NCBI GenBank assembly: GCA_026008535.1
Contig: BRKX01000006.1
Span: 5,602,501 to 5,666,500 of the forward strand
Length of the DNA: 64,000 nt
Reading direction: 5' to 3'
Origin: Perilla frutescens
Taxonomy: Eukaryota > Streptophyta > Magnoliopsida > Lamiales > Lamiaceae
The notes below the pieces were generated by a model that saw only the letters and a list, made by a program, of their open reading frames with translations, was not told where the DNA came from and did no database searches. This document shows positions 1 to 12,437 of the stretch, one piece after another. The stretch's first letter is position 1, and each line of letters begins with the position of its first letter. A program made the position numbers and the translations under genes.

Positions 1-892
1 ATTTCCATTTGAGATTGATCGAGACTACAAATTGTATTGATTTTTTTTGTGAAAATGAAAATATGGTAGGACGAGTGTATTCATTTTGAAGTTATAGGCT
101 TGAAAATAAGAATGTATTTGACTAATTCATGCAATCCCGTTGTCCCACAAATATAGTCTTCTTCGATCCGTTATTCACATATGTTAAAAAAAATCTATCT
201 AATATTATTAAAAAATAAAAATAAATAGAATTGAACTTCCTATTGTACACTTATTTATTCTTTCGAAAGAAAAACCTTGTTCGTTTCAAAAACATTAAAT
301 ATATAGGAGGGTATTAAGAAAATAAAATTTCAATACTCACCTAATAAGAAAAGATTAACAATTTAAAAAAAAGTAAAAAATACATAAAAAACCATATTAT
401 GACCTTATTTATTTCTTCAAAAGAAAAGGATTGTTAATTTTAAATTAAGAATATTATATAGAGTTATATTAAGTAAATTAAAGTTTCATAAATAAGTGGT
501 TATGTTGAGAAAAAAAAGGGGAACACGAGACTACATTTGCCCAAAGATCTAGTATTAAAAGGGGAGTTATCACATATTATATTCAAGATTAAGAAAAATT
601 ATAAATGGAGAGAGTCACACCACAAGTTTCTTCATTCTTTTTGCCGTCGTTTCAATTTCATCACTGGTAAAGGTTCCTTAATGCTAATCACAAATGCTTT
701 AGATAATAGCTTTCTGTTTTTTTTTTTTGTTTTTTTTAATACTTTAGGTGTATATATATATATATATATATGGCTTGATTGATTTAGATAATAATTCTAT
801 CTACGTATTCTATTATTGGAATGCAAGGCTTTATAGTACCAACCCCACCCATACCCACATATATCTAATTATTTATATTAAAATTAATATTG

Positions 893-935
<43 letters not shown>

Positions 936-1797
936 AATTAATTTGTTGTGTTTTCTTGTACTGTATTATTGTATTATTTGAAGGATTCATAGTATATATT
1001 ACTAGCAATATTCCGCCCGTGCGATGCACGGACTATCATATATATATTTTTCAATTTTTTTAATAATGAATAATTCAATAAACATGTTTGTATAGAACAT
1101 TATGACAAAGACATATCTTTTTGTAAAATTAAAATATGTTAAAATATAGAAGATGAATATTGCATATACAGGTGTTTAAACGCTAAATATGGTAGCTTTT
1201 TAGGTTGAAATGAACTCACTTTTCACAACTGATCCAAGTAACATTTAAAATGTCTTATGCTTACAATTTCATTCCATGATTTTATACAATGATTAATTAA
1301 TATTAATCAAATAAATTTAAGATGGACTTGGGTAGCCTGTCAGATGGACTCTGATTTTTTTTCCCGCAAAAAAATATATACCCTAAAATTGAATATGGTT
1401 GGCTCGCGTGGTGCACTTATCAGCCCTCAAGCGTGACTTTGTCACCACGCTGATTACCCATACTAAAGCCCATATTATTTTTTTCCCGAAATAAATATAA
1501 ATCCTAAAATGAAATTAGTGAATCTTAAAATTAATAAAGTGAATAAAGCGTGGGCTCGTGCATTGCACTCGATAATTAATTGAGATGTGATAATCTCTAA
1601 CTGATGATACTTTGAGATTATGGGTGATACTTTTTAGGATTACCATTTATATTTTTTCTTGGAATTTTTTTTTCTTTTTAGGATTATGAATTTATTTAAA
1701 AAAAGAGCCCACAACTAAGAGAAAGTAATATTATTTTGTTTATTTATGTATTTAATTAAATTTTCTAATTTGTTGGTTATAACCGATAGGATTAACA
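1..1797. other. AT-rich intergenic DNA, no gene seen
   Basis: No coding region can be supported here. Open frames are short and low in complexity. A (TA)n tract lies near 896-930. The motif CCCGTGCGATGCACGG at about 1016-1031 is a near-palindrome; variants of its core recur near 21465-21480 (reverse strand) and 26972-26992, so it probably belongs to a dispersed repeat. Confidence 0.6.
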
Positions 1798-2407
1798 TTA
1801 CATTTGAAATAAGTGGACAAACTATTTTATTTTTAAAGTATAACCATAAGAAATTTTAGGACACTTCTTGATGTGTTTATAAAAGGACTTCCTCTACAGT
1901 GCAAGGGGCACAACACTACTTGTGTAATTTTTTAAAATAAAATTGTCTCGTTTTGATGTCTTTGATTTTTTTTCTTTATTAATTGAAACATTAAACCTAA
2001 AAAATATCAAATTCAATTATAAATGATCCTAATTGAAATAATTAACTAAATAATCAAAATTAAGTATATATCATAATCATGTAAAAAATAATCAATCGTA
2101 CGTTACATTTGAAATAAGTGGACAAACTATTTTATTTTTAAAGTATAACCATAAGAAATTTTAGGACACTTCTTGATGTGTTTATAAAAGGACTTCCTCT
2201 ATAGTGCAAGGGGCACAACACTACTTGTGTAATTTTTTAAAATAAAATTGTCTCGTTTTGATGTCTTTGAATTTTTTTTCTTTATTAATTGAAACATTAA
2301 ACCTAAAAAATATCAAATTCAATTATAAATGATCCTAATTGAAATAATTAACTAAATAATCAAAAGTAAGTATATATCATAATCATGTAAAAAATAATCA
2401 ATCGTAA
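1798..2407. repeat. Tandem duplication, two 305-bp units
   Basis: A 305-bp unit starting TTACATTTGAAATAAGTGG occurs at 1798-2102 and again directly at 2103-2407. The copies differ by a handful of substitutions (for example CTACAGTG against CTATAGTG) and a one-base change in a T run. No ORF or transposon end is visible in the unit, so this looks like a simple, fairly recent segmental tandem duplication of noncoding DNA. Confidence 0.85.
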
Positions 2408-4312
2408 ATAAAAATATATTAACTAAAAAGTCTTTAAAATATTAAACCCTAATCGTGAAAAAAAATAAATCGTAGGTAAAAACTAAAAATAAAAAATTTA
2501 AAAATTCTAACTAAGAAATAATCAACTCAAATTAATAAATATAAACTAAAAACTAATAACTTAACAAAATCAACTAATTTCGGACAATTAAACTTAATTT
2601 TTAATTATAAACTAAAATATATAAAGAAAATTATATGTCCTATTTTGAACAATCAATACTAATTAATAATTAAAAAATACGAATAATCCTAGTTATGAAA
2701 TAATGAGTCCTAATTATGAGCAAAATTAATAGAGAATAAATGATTCTAAAACCTTAATATGAATTAATTCAAAATCTACAAAATAAAAAATTAAAATTAA
2801 AATATCTAAGACAAAAAAGATCAAAAAATACACCGCATAGTCTGGAGTGTCAGGACACAACACGTGATCCTCTTCCATTGATAAACTAAAATTATAATCC
2901 CAATTTTTAATTTTCAATTACTAATATATATATATATGTATATATATATATATTCGTAATAAATTATATTAACAATAAAAAATCAATTAGTTGAACGAAA
3001 AAAGATTTAACATGTATTTACATAAGGTAGACATTACGACCTCGCTGCAGCCTCTAAAAATTACAGAAACGCCACTAAACATGAAATAGTACAAAAAATT
3101 TACAAAATGAATATAATAACAAATAATATATATATATAGAAAAAACACATGGGAAATGTATATTTCATGTCTTCGATGTAAAGAATTGCATGTATATCAT
3201 AGTCTAAATAAATTAGTCTAACCTCTCGATCATGAAAAGATGAAAGATAAAGCTTCAAAGCCATATAATGTTGAGATGGTTTCATGTTATTGACCATAAT
3301 AAAAAAAAAGAAAAAAAAAAAGAATGCTCTAAGCAACTGACAAAGAGAGAAAAACTATAATTAGTGACGGATAAATAAATAAATTATTTATAAAAACCAC
3401 TATGTACAGAGGAAGAAAAACAACCTCCATATAAATGTCTTTTTCTTTTTTTTTTATCGCAAACGGTATGTTGAACCAGAGCTATAAAATGTCAATCAAA
3501 GGGTCACAAAATTATAGTTTGATTGTAATATAGACAATCTTTTATATGCAGTCATCAATCAATCTAATAAAAGAATAAATTTTTTTAATAAAACAACTAA
3601 TTGTAATTAGTAATTAGCACTACATATAATAATAATTAATCCAATTTTTCGCTTCGTAAGATTCGTCGAACTGAAAATTTTACCTAGTGTAAATTTAATT
3701 TAATTAAAATAGTCAAACATATTTTAATTCTTTAATTATGGAAATTATATTATTTGATTTGGTAAATATTTCATTTTTCAGATATGAATTAATATGCAAA
3801 TAAACATACTACATACTTATATTTTGTATGTTATATTGGATTGAGATACAATATATTATATTATAGCATTAGTAAGTGTACCTAATTAAGGTAAATTATA
3901 AAGTAATTTAATTATAATATATATACACACTATATATAATTAATATTTTTGTTGATATCTACACAGTCACCATAATTAATAGTGGAACACAATAGATAAT
4001 ATAGATTTGTGTATTCATATAAGATTTTTATAACATATTAATATGTATTCATTTACAAAGAAGAAAAATGAATTTTTAATATAAAATATTATTTTTTCTT
4101 TTTTGGAAGGTGTAAAAGGACGGGAAACCCATATTTTTTACATTTTCGGATGCGGAGTCGTTATTATATATTATATAGATTATGTTTGTAATTTTTTTAT
4201 GTAATTAATGTCATATTTTTATATTATATTTTAATGGAATTATAGTCTTAATTTTAATCAATGTTTTATTTTAATTAATTCATGAAATTATCGTCTTTTA
4301 TTAATTAAAGTA
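2408..4312. other. AT-rich intergenic DNA, no gene seen
   Basis: Long A/T-rich stretches with (TA)n at 2925-2952. The ORFs here are low-complexity and lack recognisable domains. I see no RNA gene or transposon terminus. Confidence 0.5.
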
Positions 4313-5274
4313 GGGTTAACTGCCAAAAATACACCACCTTTCAATGAATTTGCAAATTAAACACCACTTTTCAAACGTTTCAATAATGACACAACCTTTT
4401 ATTTTGTAGTAAAATAGACACCTCTCTTTTTTCCGGTCGCCGACAAAATGACGTGGCTTTACTTGTTTCCTACGTGGACTGGGACTCCTATGTGTACTTG
4501 CCATGTCAATGTTTATTTTTTGGGTTAATTGCCAAAAAATGTACCACCTTTCAACGAATTTGTAAATTAGACATCACTTTTCAATCGTTTCAATAATGAC
4601 ACAACCTTTCATTTTGTAGCAAAATAGACACCCCCTTCTTTTTGCCACCAACAAAATGACGTGCCTTTACTTATTTCCTACGTGGACTGGGACTCCGACT
4701 TGAGGAAACGTCGTCATTTTCAGCTTAAAGATTTGGGAATTAAACACATTAAATTTAAAGCTCACACATTCTTCACCCTAATTTCTCACGAGAGATCCTC
4801 TTGAATTTGTCAAAAACTTTCGAATATTGAAAGTCCATACTGGAGGTTTCTACCGATGCCCAAATTGAAAGGTGATTTTTTTTCATTGTTTTGTTATTTC
4901 ACGTAGGAAATGAGTAAAGCCACGTCATTTTATCGGTGGCCGGAAAAAAATGGAGTGTCTATTTTGCTACAAAATGAAAGGTTGTGTCATTATTGAAACG
5001 TTTGAAAAGTGGTGTCTAATTTGCAAATTCATTGAGAGGTGGCGCATTTTTTGGTAATTAACCCAAAAATAAACATTAACGTGGCAAGTACACATAGAAG
5101 TCCCAGTCCACGTAGGAAATGAGTAAAGCCACGTCATTTTGTCGGTGGCCGGAAAAAAAAAAGGGTGTCTATTTTGCTACGAAATGAAAGATTATATCAT
5201 TATTGAAACATTTAAAAAGTGATGTCTAATTTGTAAATTCGTTGATAGGTGGTGCATTTTTAGACAATTAACCC
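4313..5274. mobile_element. Fold-back (TIR) element with doubled arms
   Basis: The element begins GGGTTAACTGCCAAAAATAC and ends in the inverted counterpart (...ACAATTAACCC). Each arm has two tandem units of about 209 bp: left arm 4313-4521 and from 4522; right arm a partial unit ending at 5064 and 5065-5274. The units share blocks such as TTTCAATAATGACACAACC and AAAATGACGTGGCTTTACT and their reverse complements. The central spacer, about 4700-4895, is unique. No transposase is present, so it is non-autonomous. Flanks ATTAAAGTA and ATTAAACAG could be a degenerate 9-bp target duplication, which would suggest a Mutator-like origin, but this is uncertain. Confidence 0.75.
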
Positions 5275-8109
5275 ATTAAACAGGTACCAACTCTTAGGCA
5301 CACATGGTTCATATCAGAGAACCAGATTACATTAAATAAATTCTAGTAGCAGATAGGTGTGCTGCAACCTTCCATGCATTTATAACACTTAAGATCATGT
5401 AGTTTTAACTGAAAGAACACATGCAGATTTAAGCGCATGTGAGCAGGATTTAAATTATCTTGAATCATATAACACAACTGTACAATGTCTCCAAAACTAC
5501 ATCAGAGAACAGAGGTAAAAGCAAGGCAAGGCTAGGGCTTAAGTAGACATTCCAGCACACTAGCCAACCCAGTTTACTCAGAAATTGTTAAGCAACAGGT
5601 CGAAAAAAGAAACATAGCAGATAAGGATCATAATCATCAACTTCCAGGTTACTCACAGCTAAAAAGATGGAACTCGAGATCAGAAATAGGCTAGGAACTA
5701 CAACTTAAACCACAACATCATAGCATGGGATTAATCGAGCTACCAATAACTAACGACACAAAACACACTTAAATATGCAAGACTTCATATTTTAGACATG
5801 AGATGAGAGCAGCCACAGATTTACTTTTGTTTCAAGCTAGCACATGAGAAAATTGAATGAAAATTAAATGAGTCACAGCCACATATTGATGAGTTCCATA
5901 ACCAAGCTTACACCAAATCCATTGAGAATATAGAACTATAAATGAGCTTATACAGAACATAAACTATAGATTTTGAAAGTCCTAAAGGATTGAAGCAAAG
6001 TATCTAACTTCAGCAAAGTAAGATATAGTGATAAGAGATATCTCTGAATTGCTTTTAATGTCATTGACAACAGGATCACTTTATAGTTTCTTTGAGAAAC
6101 CATAAATAGCTTATGCTTGAAATTACCTGGAATTCAATACTCATCTCCAACATAGATTACAAGGACTTTCAGAAACTACTGGAGTAAAGACATTACAAAA
6201 TTATCAACTACTCTGCAAAGTTTGATTATTGTAAGAGGATTTAGATACGTTTTTGTTGCATATATATATATTTATTTCTTAGTTTTGTACATACACACGT
6301 GCATATATATATATATTGTTATCGTGGTAAGTATGGGTTTAATTGGTTATATATGGATTTGAAAGCTTGAGATTGATGAAGAAGTAGAATAACTAAATAT
6401 GATATATAGGTCATATGGTTCTGAAACTGGGAATAATATATCAAAATTGGCACACAAACCTAAATCAAAGTTACAATAAAAAAAAATAGAGAAAGAACAA
6501 GTTATTTACCCTAAAAGCTTTTACAAGTATCTGCAAAAATCTTTCAACTCATTATTTCTTTCTTGAGAAAAGCTAAAGTATATAACATTAATATTAAGAA
6601 AATGAGAATGAGTTGCATATAAACTAAATCCTCAGTTTACCAAAAGGAAAGAGGGGTTAGGAATATATGTAAGGTGTCGAGTAAAAGCAAGGAAGCTACA
6701 ACTGAGAATATCATTCTCATGACAAATAACGTGTTACAAGAGCATCCAAGATAAATTCTCTAAAGAGAAACGACCACCACAGTCCAACCAAATCGACAAC
6801 AGATCATCACAAACATCAATCAAACCCAAAATATTCAAGCATTTGTATGTCACTGCAATCATAAAGATGCTGCATATAAAGTCAGAACGATATATGAGAG
6901 TCGTCTAACCAGCCCGGAAGGGGGATGGGAAGAACAATAAATTAAGTTGATAACATCAACTCTTAAGATGTTAGCAGAGAGCATCACCAACCATCACAAC
7001 GTTATTATAATGTTATCTCACATAAACTACACATACCAACTAGTGCCACACATCTAGGCTAGAGATTTTGTATTATTAATTCTACTATATTACTTGCTTA
7101 GATCCAAAATTATGTAATGCAAGCTGGAAATTTTAATTAAAACACATCAGGGTGAAAGTGTCTACACCGAAACAAAACTAAAAATACAAAGGAATACTAC
7201 TCTGTATCAATTATGTGCCTACACCAAAACAAAACTCAAAATACAAAGAAAAACTGAATATCAATGTACCACAACAACACAACACCATCAAAATAAATAA
7301 ATAAACCCTAAAAATAATTTGAACAAAATGAATCAATACCTGCTATAAAATCACCGGACAGGGTTCATAGCCAGTGATGAAGCTCGATGGAGATTGGGCT
7401 CGTGGTCTTGGCGGCGATGAAGCTCGCCTCACTCTTCCTCGAGGCTGTTTTGGCTTCTGTGGCAAGTGGAAGTGGCGACTGCGGGTTAGGAAATAGGGAG
7501 GGATGGGTGATGGTGGAGATTGAACCCTAGCCGTCGCGAACCTCTTTTGAGGCCAATTCAAACTTTGAAGAATCACCATTCAGGTCGCCAAAAGAAAGTT
7601 ATGTGCTCACAAGGGAGGAGCAAAAATCAGCGGTTCCGGTGTAGGAGGAGGAGGAGTAGCTGGCGGTGGAGCAGTGACCACTGAGGGAGGCGCGACGGAG
7701 TCAAGCGGAGGAGTTGAAATCGGATGTGGTGTTCCCGCTGTTAGTGGAGAAGAGGTAGGGACTGTGGGAGAGCAAAATTTCACTAGAATCTTCTGAGCTT
7801 AAGCATAAATTGTGCGTGAATTGAAGAATCGAAGAAGAAGGACGCATAGGGCTTTCAAATTGAAGAAAAGAAGACGGTGGCTGTAAAGGAATTTAGGACT
7901 TTTTGGAGAAGAGGTGAAAGAGGGCGGCGGGAGAGAAGGGTGGAAGGAGAGCAGAAAGGTTTATGATATCTGTAACTCCCCAAAAATAAGAATCGAAATT
8001 GGATTGTCAATTATTAGAGAAGAAAGTGGCTTATATGTTTCAGAGAAGAAGAAACTTCAACGGCGAAAAGGAGAAGAAGAAACTTAGACGGTTATAGTTG
8101 TGTTGTTTA
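5275..8109. other. Probable interior of a CACTA element, unassigned
   Basis: About 2.8 kb with no intact ORF. From 5.3 to 7.3 kb it is A-rich, unlike the T-rich flanks. From 7.35 to 7.97 kb it is richer in G on this strand, with a minus-strand open frame (7343-7579) of Ser/Pro/Arg-rich composition that may be a captured 5' gene end or chance. It lies just inside the CACTA terminus at 8339, so it is probably cargo or noncoding interior of that element. I found no matching left terminus. Confidence 0.35.
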
Positions 8110-8339
8110 AAAAAATGCGCTCATAGACAACGTTTTTTATAAAACTGATGTTATTATACAACGGTTTTATTACAACCGTTGTTATCAGACAACGTAATTT
8201 TTAAAAGCATTGTAAATTTAAAAAAACGCACATAATCAACAGTTTTTGTCAAAACCGTTGTAAATTTTTAAATTACAACGGTTTTATTGGAAAACTGTTA
8301 TAAATCATGTGTTGTCCTAGCCTCTTTTTTGTAGTAGTG
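8110..8339. mobile_element. CACTA (En/Spm) element right terminus
   Basis: The sequence ends TTTTTTGTAGTAGTG, the reverse complement of a CACTACTACAAAAAA-type terminus. Inside it are subterminal repeats typical of CACTA elements: ACAACGGTTTT and AAAACCGTTGT motifs recur in both orientations between about 8150 and 8300. Transposase-like sequence starts immediately after 8339, so this element inserted into an older CACTA transposase gene. The left end is not found. Confidence 0.7.
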
Positions 8340-10117
8340 AATGGACGTGAGGTCTATGAAAGAGTGGCAAACATCAATTATTCTTTGGGAAAAAGGAAGG
8401 TAAAAAAGAAATCAAAGGAGGATGATAGATCATGCTGGAAGAAATAATCGAAATTCTTTGATCTTGTGTATTGAAAATATCTACATGTTCGACATGTTCT
8501 CAATGTGATGCATATTGAAAAAAATATGTGTGAGAATCTCATTGGAACGTTACTTGACATCCCAGGAAAGATAAATGATGGAGTTGCATTGAGATTGGAT
8601 CTCATGGAAATAGAGGTGCGGACTAAGTTGGCACCCACAATTGGGAAAAAACGATCATTTTTACCGCCCGCATGCCATATAATAAGTAAAGAGGACAAAA
8701 GAAAATTGTGCAACTCTTTTTCTCAAATGAAGGTTCCCCGCAGGCTATTCATCGAACGTTGCCAATCTGGTATCGATGAACGATTTGAAACTTACTGGAC
8801 TTAAGACTCATGATTGTCACACTTTGATGCAACAATTGCTCCTGATTGCCATTCGTGGTGTCTTACCGAAAAAAGTAAGGTTTACAATCATTAGGTTATG
8901 TTTCTTCTTTAATATTTTATGTAACAAAGTCATTGATGTGTCAAAGTTGGATGAGATTCAAAGAGTTATTGTGAAGACTTTGTGTTTATTGACATTTTCC
9001 TCCATCATTCTTTGATATAATGGTTTATTTGGTTGTTCATCTAGTGCGAGAGGTGAAATTGTGTGGGCTAGTTTAGTACAGATGTACCCCTTTAAATGAT
9101 ATGTGAGAATCTTTAAGGGATATGTACACAATCGTAATTGACCCGAAGGATGCATTGCTAAATGTTATATTACAAAAGAGGTTGTGGAATTTTGTGCTCA
9201 CTACATATCTAATATGCACACAATTGGAATCCCAACTAGTAAAATTGAAGCATACAAAACAAAACCTTTATTTGTGCATTAGGTGCTCCAAATCAGTGAT
9301 AAAGAGTGGGTGCAAGCACATGAATATGTATTGGCAAATGATAATGAGATCGATATGTATATTAAGTATGGTATTAAACTCATTTGATATGCTAGTTTCA
9401 CGTAATCATATTTGTCTACTAAATGACCGCTCTTCTAAATAGGTAACATAAGACACACTTGAGGACTTCATTTCCTAAAGTTAAAAGACAAAAGTGGTTT
9501 CAAGATGAACACAATCGATCATTTATTTATTGGCTACATGATCGTGTAAGTTGCATAATATTATCTATATAATAGTCTTACAAAGTAAGCAATATATTAA
9601 CTTGTATGTTTTCTGTGTAGATAGCAGTTATATCTACACATTCCACGTGTCAAATATCGTCCAAGTTAAAGTGTATGGCACATAGACCCCTCAACCGAGT
9701 TCTCAAATATCAGAGTTATATGATTAATGACATTACATACCATATAAGAGAACGTGATGATGTTCGAGCAAATCAAAATTCTGGAGTTAGGCTATAGTTG
9801 CAAAAACTATGCAAGTAGCCAGTGCAGAGGATAAAAATCCTATCGAGGCAGACATGGTGTTTTATGGAAGAATTGATGAAATATAGGAGCCCAATTATCG
9901 ATAATTTACTAATGTAGTGTTTAAGTGTAGTTAGATAGATAACAATGGTGGTGTCAAAGTAGATCATCTTGGTTTTAAATTAGTCAACCTTAATAGAATT
10001 AAGTACAAGGATGATCTTTTTGTTTTGGGTAGTTAAGTAAAACAAGTGTTTTATGTTGAAGATCCTGATGATGCTACATGGTCGATTGTGCTCGCATCTT
10101 CCAATAAAGAATACATA

Positions 10118-10127
10118 GAATTCATTA
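10118..10127. repeat. Pack-MULE target-site duplication, left copy
   Basis: GAATTCATTA, repeated exactly at 12042-12051 on the other side of the element. Confidence 0.9.
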
Positions 10128-12041
10128 GAGAAAAATTCATTTGTGGTCCCACTGGACACGGTCGAATCTGAAAATGGTCCCAATTTTTTCAAAAATGGTC
10201 CTTATAAAAATTTTCACATCAAACATGGTTCCTGTTGATTAAAATTTTTATTTGTGGTCCCAACTATTTAACGAGTCCGTCAAATATAGACGGGAGCCCT
10301 CCAAGTGAGTTGCACGTGATTTTTAAGGCGCGAAAATTCATCCCTAATTTTGTATTTTGCCCTAATTTCATTCTCTCCCCAAATCCACTCGCTCAAATCT
10401 CTAATCTCTTCAGATTTCATTCCCAAAATTCACTCACAAATTGCCATTTCACCTTCTTCCTCGGAAGCTCCTTTCTACAGATTCACAATAACTCACTGTA
10501 AAAAGAAGGAAAAATTATTTCCCGTTGATTATGCTTACTAGTTGTCTCAAAACCCTTTGATTTCCAAGAAGCGAAGTAATACGATAAACCCTGAGAAAGT
10601 TCTTCAAAGATATTCGACAAAATGCCTGAATCAAGAGATCGATTATCAAGGGAAGAAAACATTGTTGCATCTTACAGTCAAAGGTGAATTTCAAGAAGTG
10701 GCAAAAGGAATATTGGGAGTGGCATTTCGATAGCTTTTGTTCTAGAAGATGACAATGAAGAGGGGCAGGCTGCTACCAGAACTCCATTCCGGTGGCGAGA
10801 TACGACAATGGCGGGTAACTCCAGCTTGATAGGAGGTGCTGTTGCGACTCCAAGAATTAGGCCATTGACAGGGCACGGTAACTTGTCACTGGTGGTGGGA
10901 AGTGGGCTTTTGGGATCCTTGACTTAGGCGTATTGCTCCATTGATGGGGCCTGAGAACTTGTCACCTATGGTGGGAAGTGGTCGTGGTGGAGGCCGTGGC
11001 CGTGGAGGTGGAGTTTTGCCTACTTGGTATCCTCGAAGGCCTCTTAATGACATTACTGCAGTAGTAAGGGCAATTGAAAGAAGAAGAGAGTGTGGAGATG
11101 GTGAAGGGCTACAAACTCAGAGTCCTCTAATCCATGATAGGACATCTCATGATCATTTTGTTAGTACACCAGGTGCTTTTCCTGAGCACAAAACTGCCAT
11201 GGTTTCGGAGGGTCTATCATTTTCAAATAGGCGTTGCCCGCCAAGTATAGGCAAAGTTCCCAAGATATTGCTCAATGTCACACATCACAACAAAGGAGAT
11301 ACAACTTGTTTGACACCTCAGAAACAACTCTTGAACAACATCGAGACAATCGAGAAGGTGGTGATGGAGGAGCTCGGGAAGCTGAAGAGGACTCCCTCTG
11401 CTAAGAAAGCAGAGAGGGAAAAAAGGGTCCAGACATTGATGTCCATGCGCTGATGCTGATATTTTCGTGAAAGCTCGTTTAGACTTAACCAAGATTGTGA
11501 TTGCAAGATTTCAAGACAGTGAATGACATGGATATGGCTGATCATCAACTAGTGATCGACGAAGTCTCATATTTGTTTGGTCATTTCTTGATGGCTGATC
11601 ATCAACTAGCGATTGAAGTCTCCAGATTTTTTGGTCATTTTTTTTTGGCCATTTGACTGAAGTTCCAAGGATCAGTAGGCAAAAGATAGAAATATATTTC
11701 ATAGCTTATACAAATGTATTCCCTCAGCATTTTGATTGTGTGTTTTGATTGTTTGTGGAGAGTGTATATATATACAAATGTATTCCCTCAGCTTCTGCAC
11801 TCAATTTTCCCTCCAAAATGCTAACTTTCCCTCCAAAGTTGATTGACCAGTCAATCCAACTGTTTTAGTTGAGAAATAAAAAAATTTGCTACTTTTAACG
11901 TTTAGGACAAAAAATGGGAGTAAAAGTTAATGGTAAACGTGATGGAAGGACCAATTTTGATGTCCTAGGACCATTTTTGAAAAAATTGGGACCATTTTCG
12001 GATTCGACCTTGTCCAGTGGGACCACAAATGAATTTTTCTC
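10128..12041. mobile_element. Pack-MULE (Mutator-like element carrying a gene copy)
   Basis: The terminal inverted repeats are about 75 bp and nearly identical. The left begins GAGAAAAATTCATTTGTGGT and the right ends in its reverse complement at 12041. The flanks are a perfect 10-bp direct repeat, GAATTCATTA, at 10118-10127 and 12042-12051; the 9-10 bp size is typical of Mutator-like insertions. The 1,914-bp element has no transposase. It carries a transcript-like copy of a UVI4/OSD1-family gene (see 10622-11453) together with apparent 5' and 3' untranslated sequence. It sits inside a dead CACTA transposase, so it inserted after that gene stopped mattering. Confidence 0.9.
10622..11453 (+). 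pseudogene. UVI4/OSD1 (POLYCHOME/GIGAS CELL1)-like gene copy inside the Pack-MULE
   Basis: The family (plant-specific inhibitors of the anaphase-promoting complex acting in the cell cycle and endoreduplication) is recognised from motifs in order. The start is MPESRDRLSR at 10622, holding an RxxL D-box-like motif. Then come ATRTPFRWR near 10770, GPENLSPMVGSGRGG from about 10944 (GxEN box), PRRPLNDITAVVRAIERR near 11025-11080, CPPSIGKVPKILLNVT near 11235-11280, and the C-terminus KLKRTPSAKKAEREKR followed by LMSMR (MR tail) and stop. Breaks: an in-frame TGA at codon 22 and a TAG plus frameshift near 10925. A 170-aa open frame from 10941 to 11453 still holds the GxEN box and MR tail. No intron is visible in the copied part. 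A copied 5' untranslated stretch probably extends upstream to about 10330. Confidence 0.85.
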
Positions 12042-12437
12042 GAATTCATTACTATGCTGATGCTGAGTTAGGAGACATTCTATGCACCATCAATGTTTTG
12101 CCACATATGTACTGACAATGGTTGTAAATGATGAAGAGGATGAAAATAAACCATCTTTCTAAATATCGGGAATTAAGCCCAAAATCTAAAAAATATAACA
12201 TAATTAATTTCTAAATTACGAAAATAACCATACCTTCTTTTAGTTCTTAAATATTACAAGTTTGACATCTTGTTTTAACTAATTTTTAGGGTTTCGATTG
12301 ATTTCTAAGTTCTCACACACGGATATTGGGTACCTATTTGATTTGTTCCCTATATATAATTTATTATTTCTTTGATCGTCCCAGGCCCAACATTAAACTT
12401 TGATGAAGACTATGCAATCTTAGGTAGCTAGTCGGAG

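Larger units (their letters stand above)
8340..12170 (+). pseudogene. Decayed CACTA transposase (C-terminal half), split by a Pack-MULE
   Basis: Fragments in several frames match the region after the TNP2-type transposase core in plant CACTA elements (DUF4218 and DUF4216 domains; recognised from memory, not searched). At 8505-8740 the frame reads MHIEKNMCENLIGTLLDIPG, and later LPPACHIISKEDKRK. Near 8776-8860 it reads LTGLKTHDCHTLMQQLLLIA. Around 9770-10115 pieces such as NQNSGV, DKNPIEADMVFYG, VYVEDPDDA and SNKEY fit the DUF4216 part. Stops and frameshifts separate all the pieces, so it is not functional. The Pack-MULE at 10128-12041 interrupts it; the gene sequence resumes at 12042 with the duplicated target and fades by about 12170. 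The 5' end was cut by the CACTA terminus at 8339. Confidence 0.8.

Noticed and set aside
4316..4504. 62-aa frame in the fold-back element
   Set aside because: Lies in the inverted arm, which repeats several times; no protein similarity recognised.
7343..7579. 78-aa minus-strand Ser/Pro/Arg-rich frame as a host gene
   Set aside because: No recognisable domain, short, and inside probable CACTA interior; kept only as a possible captured fragment.
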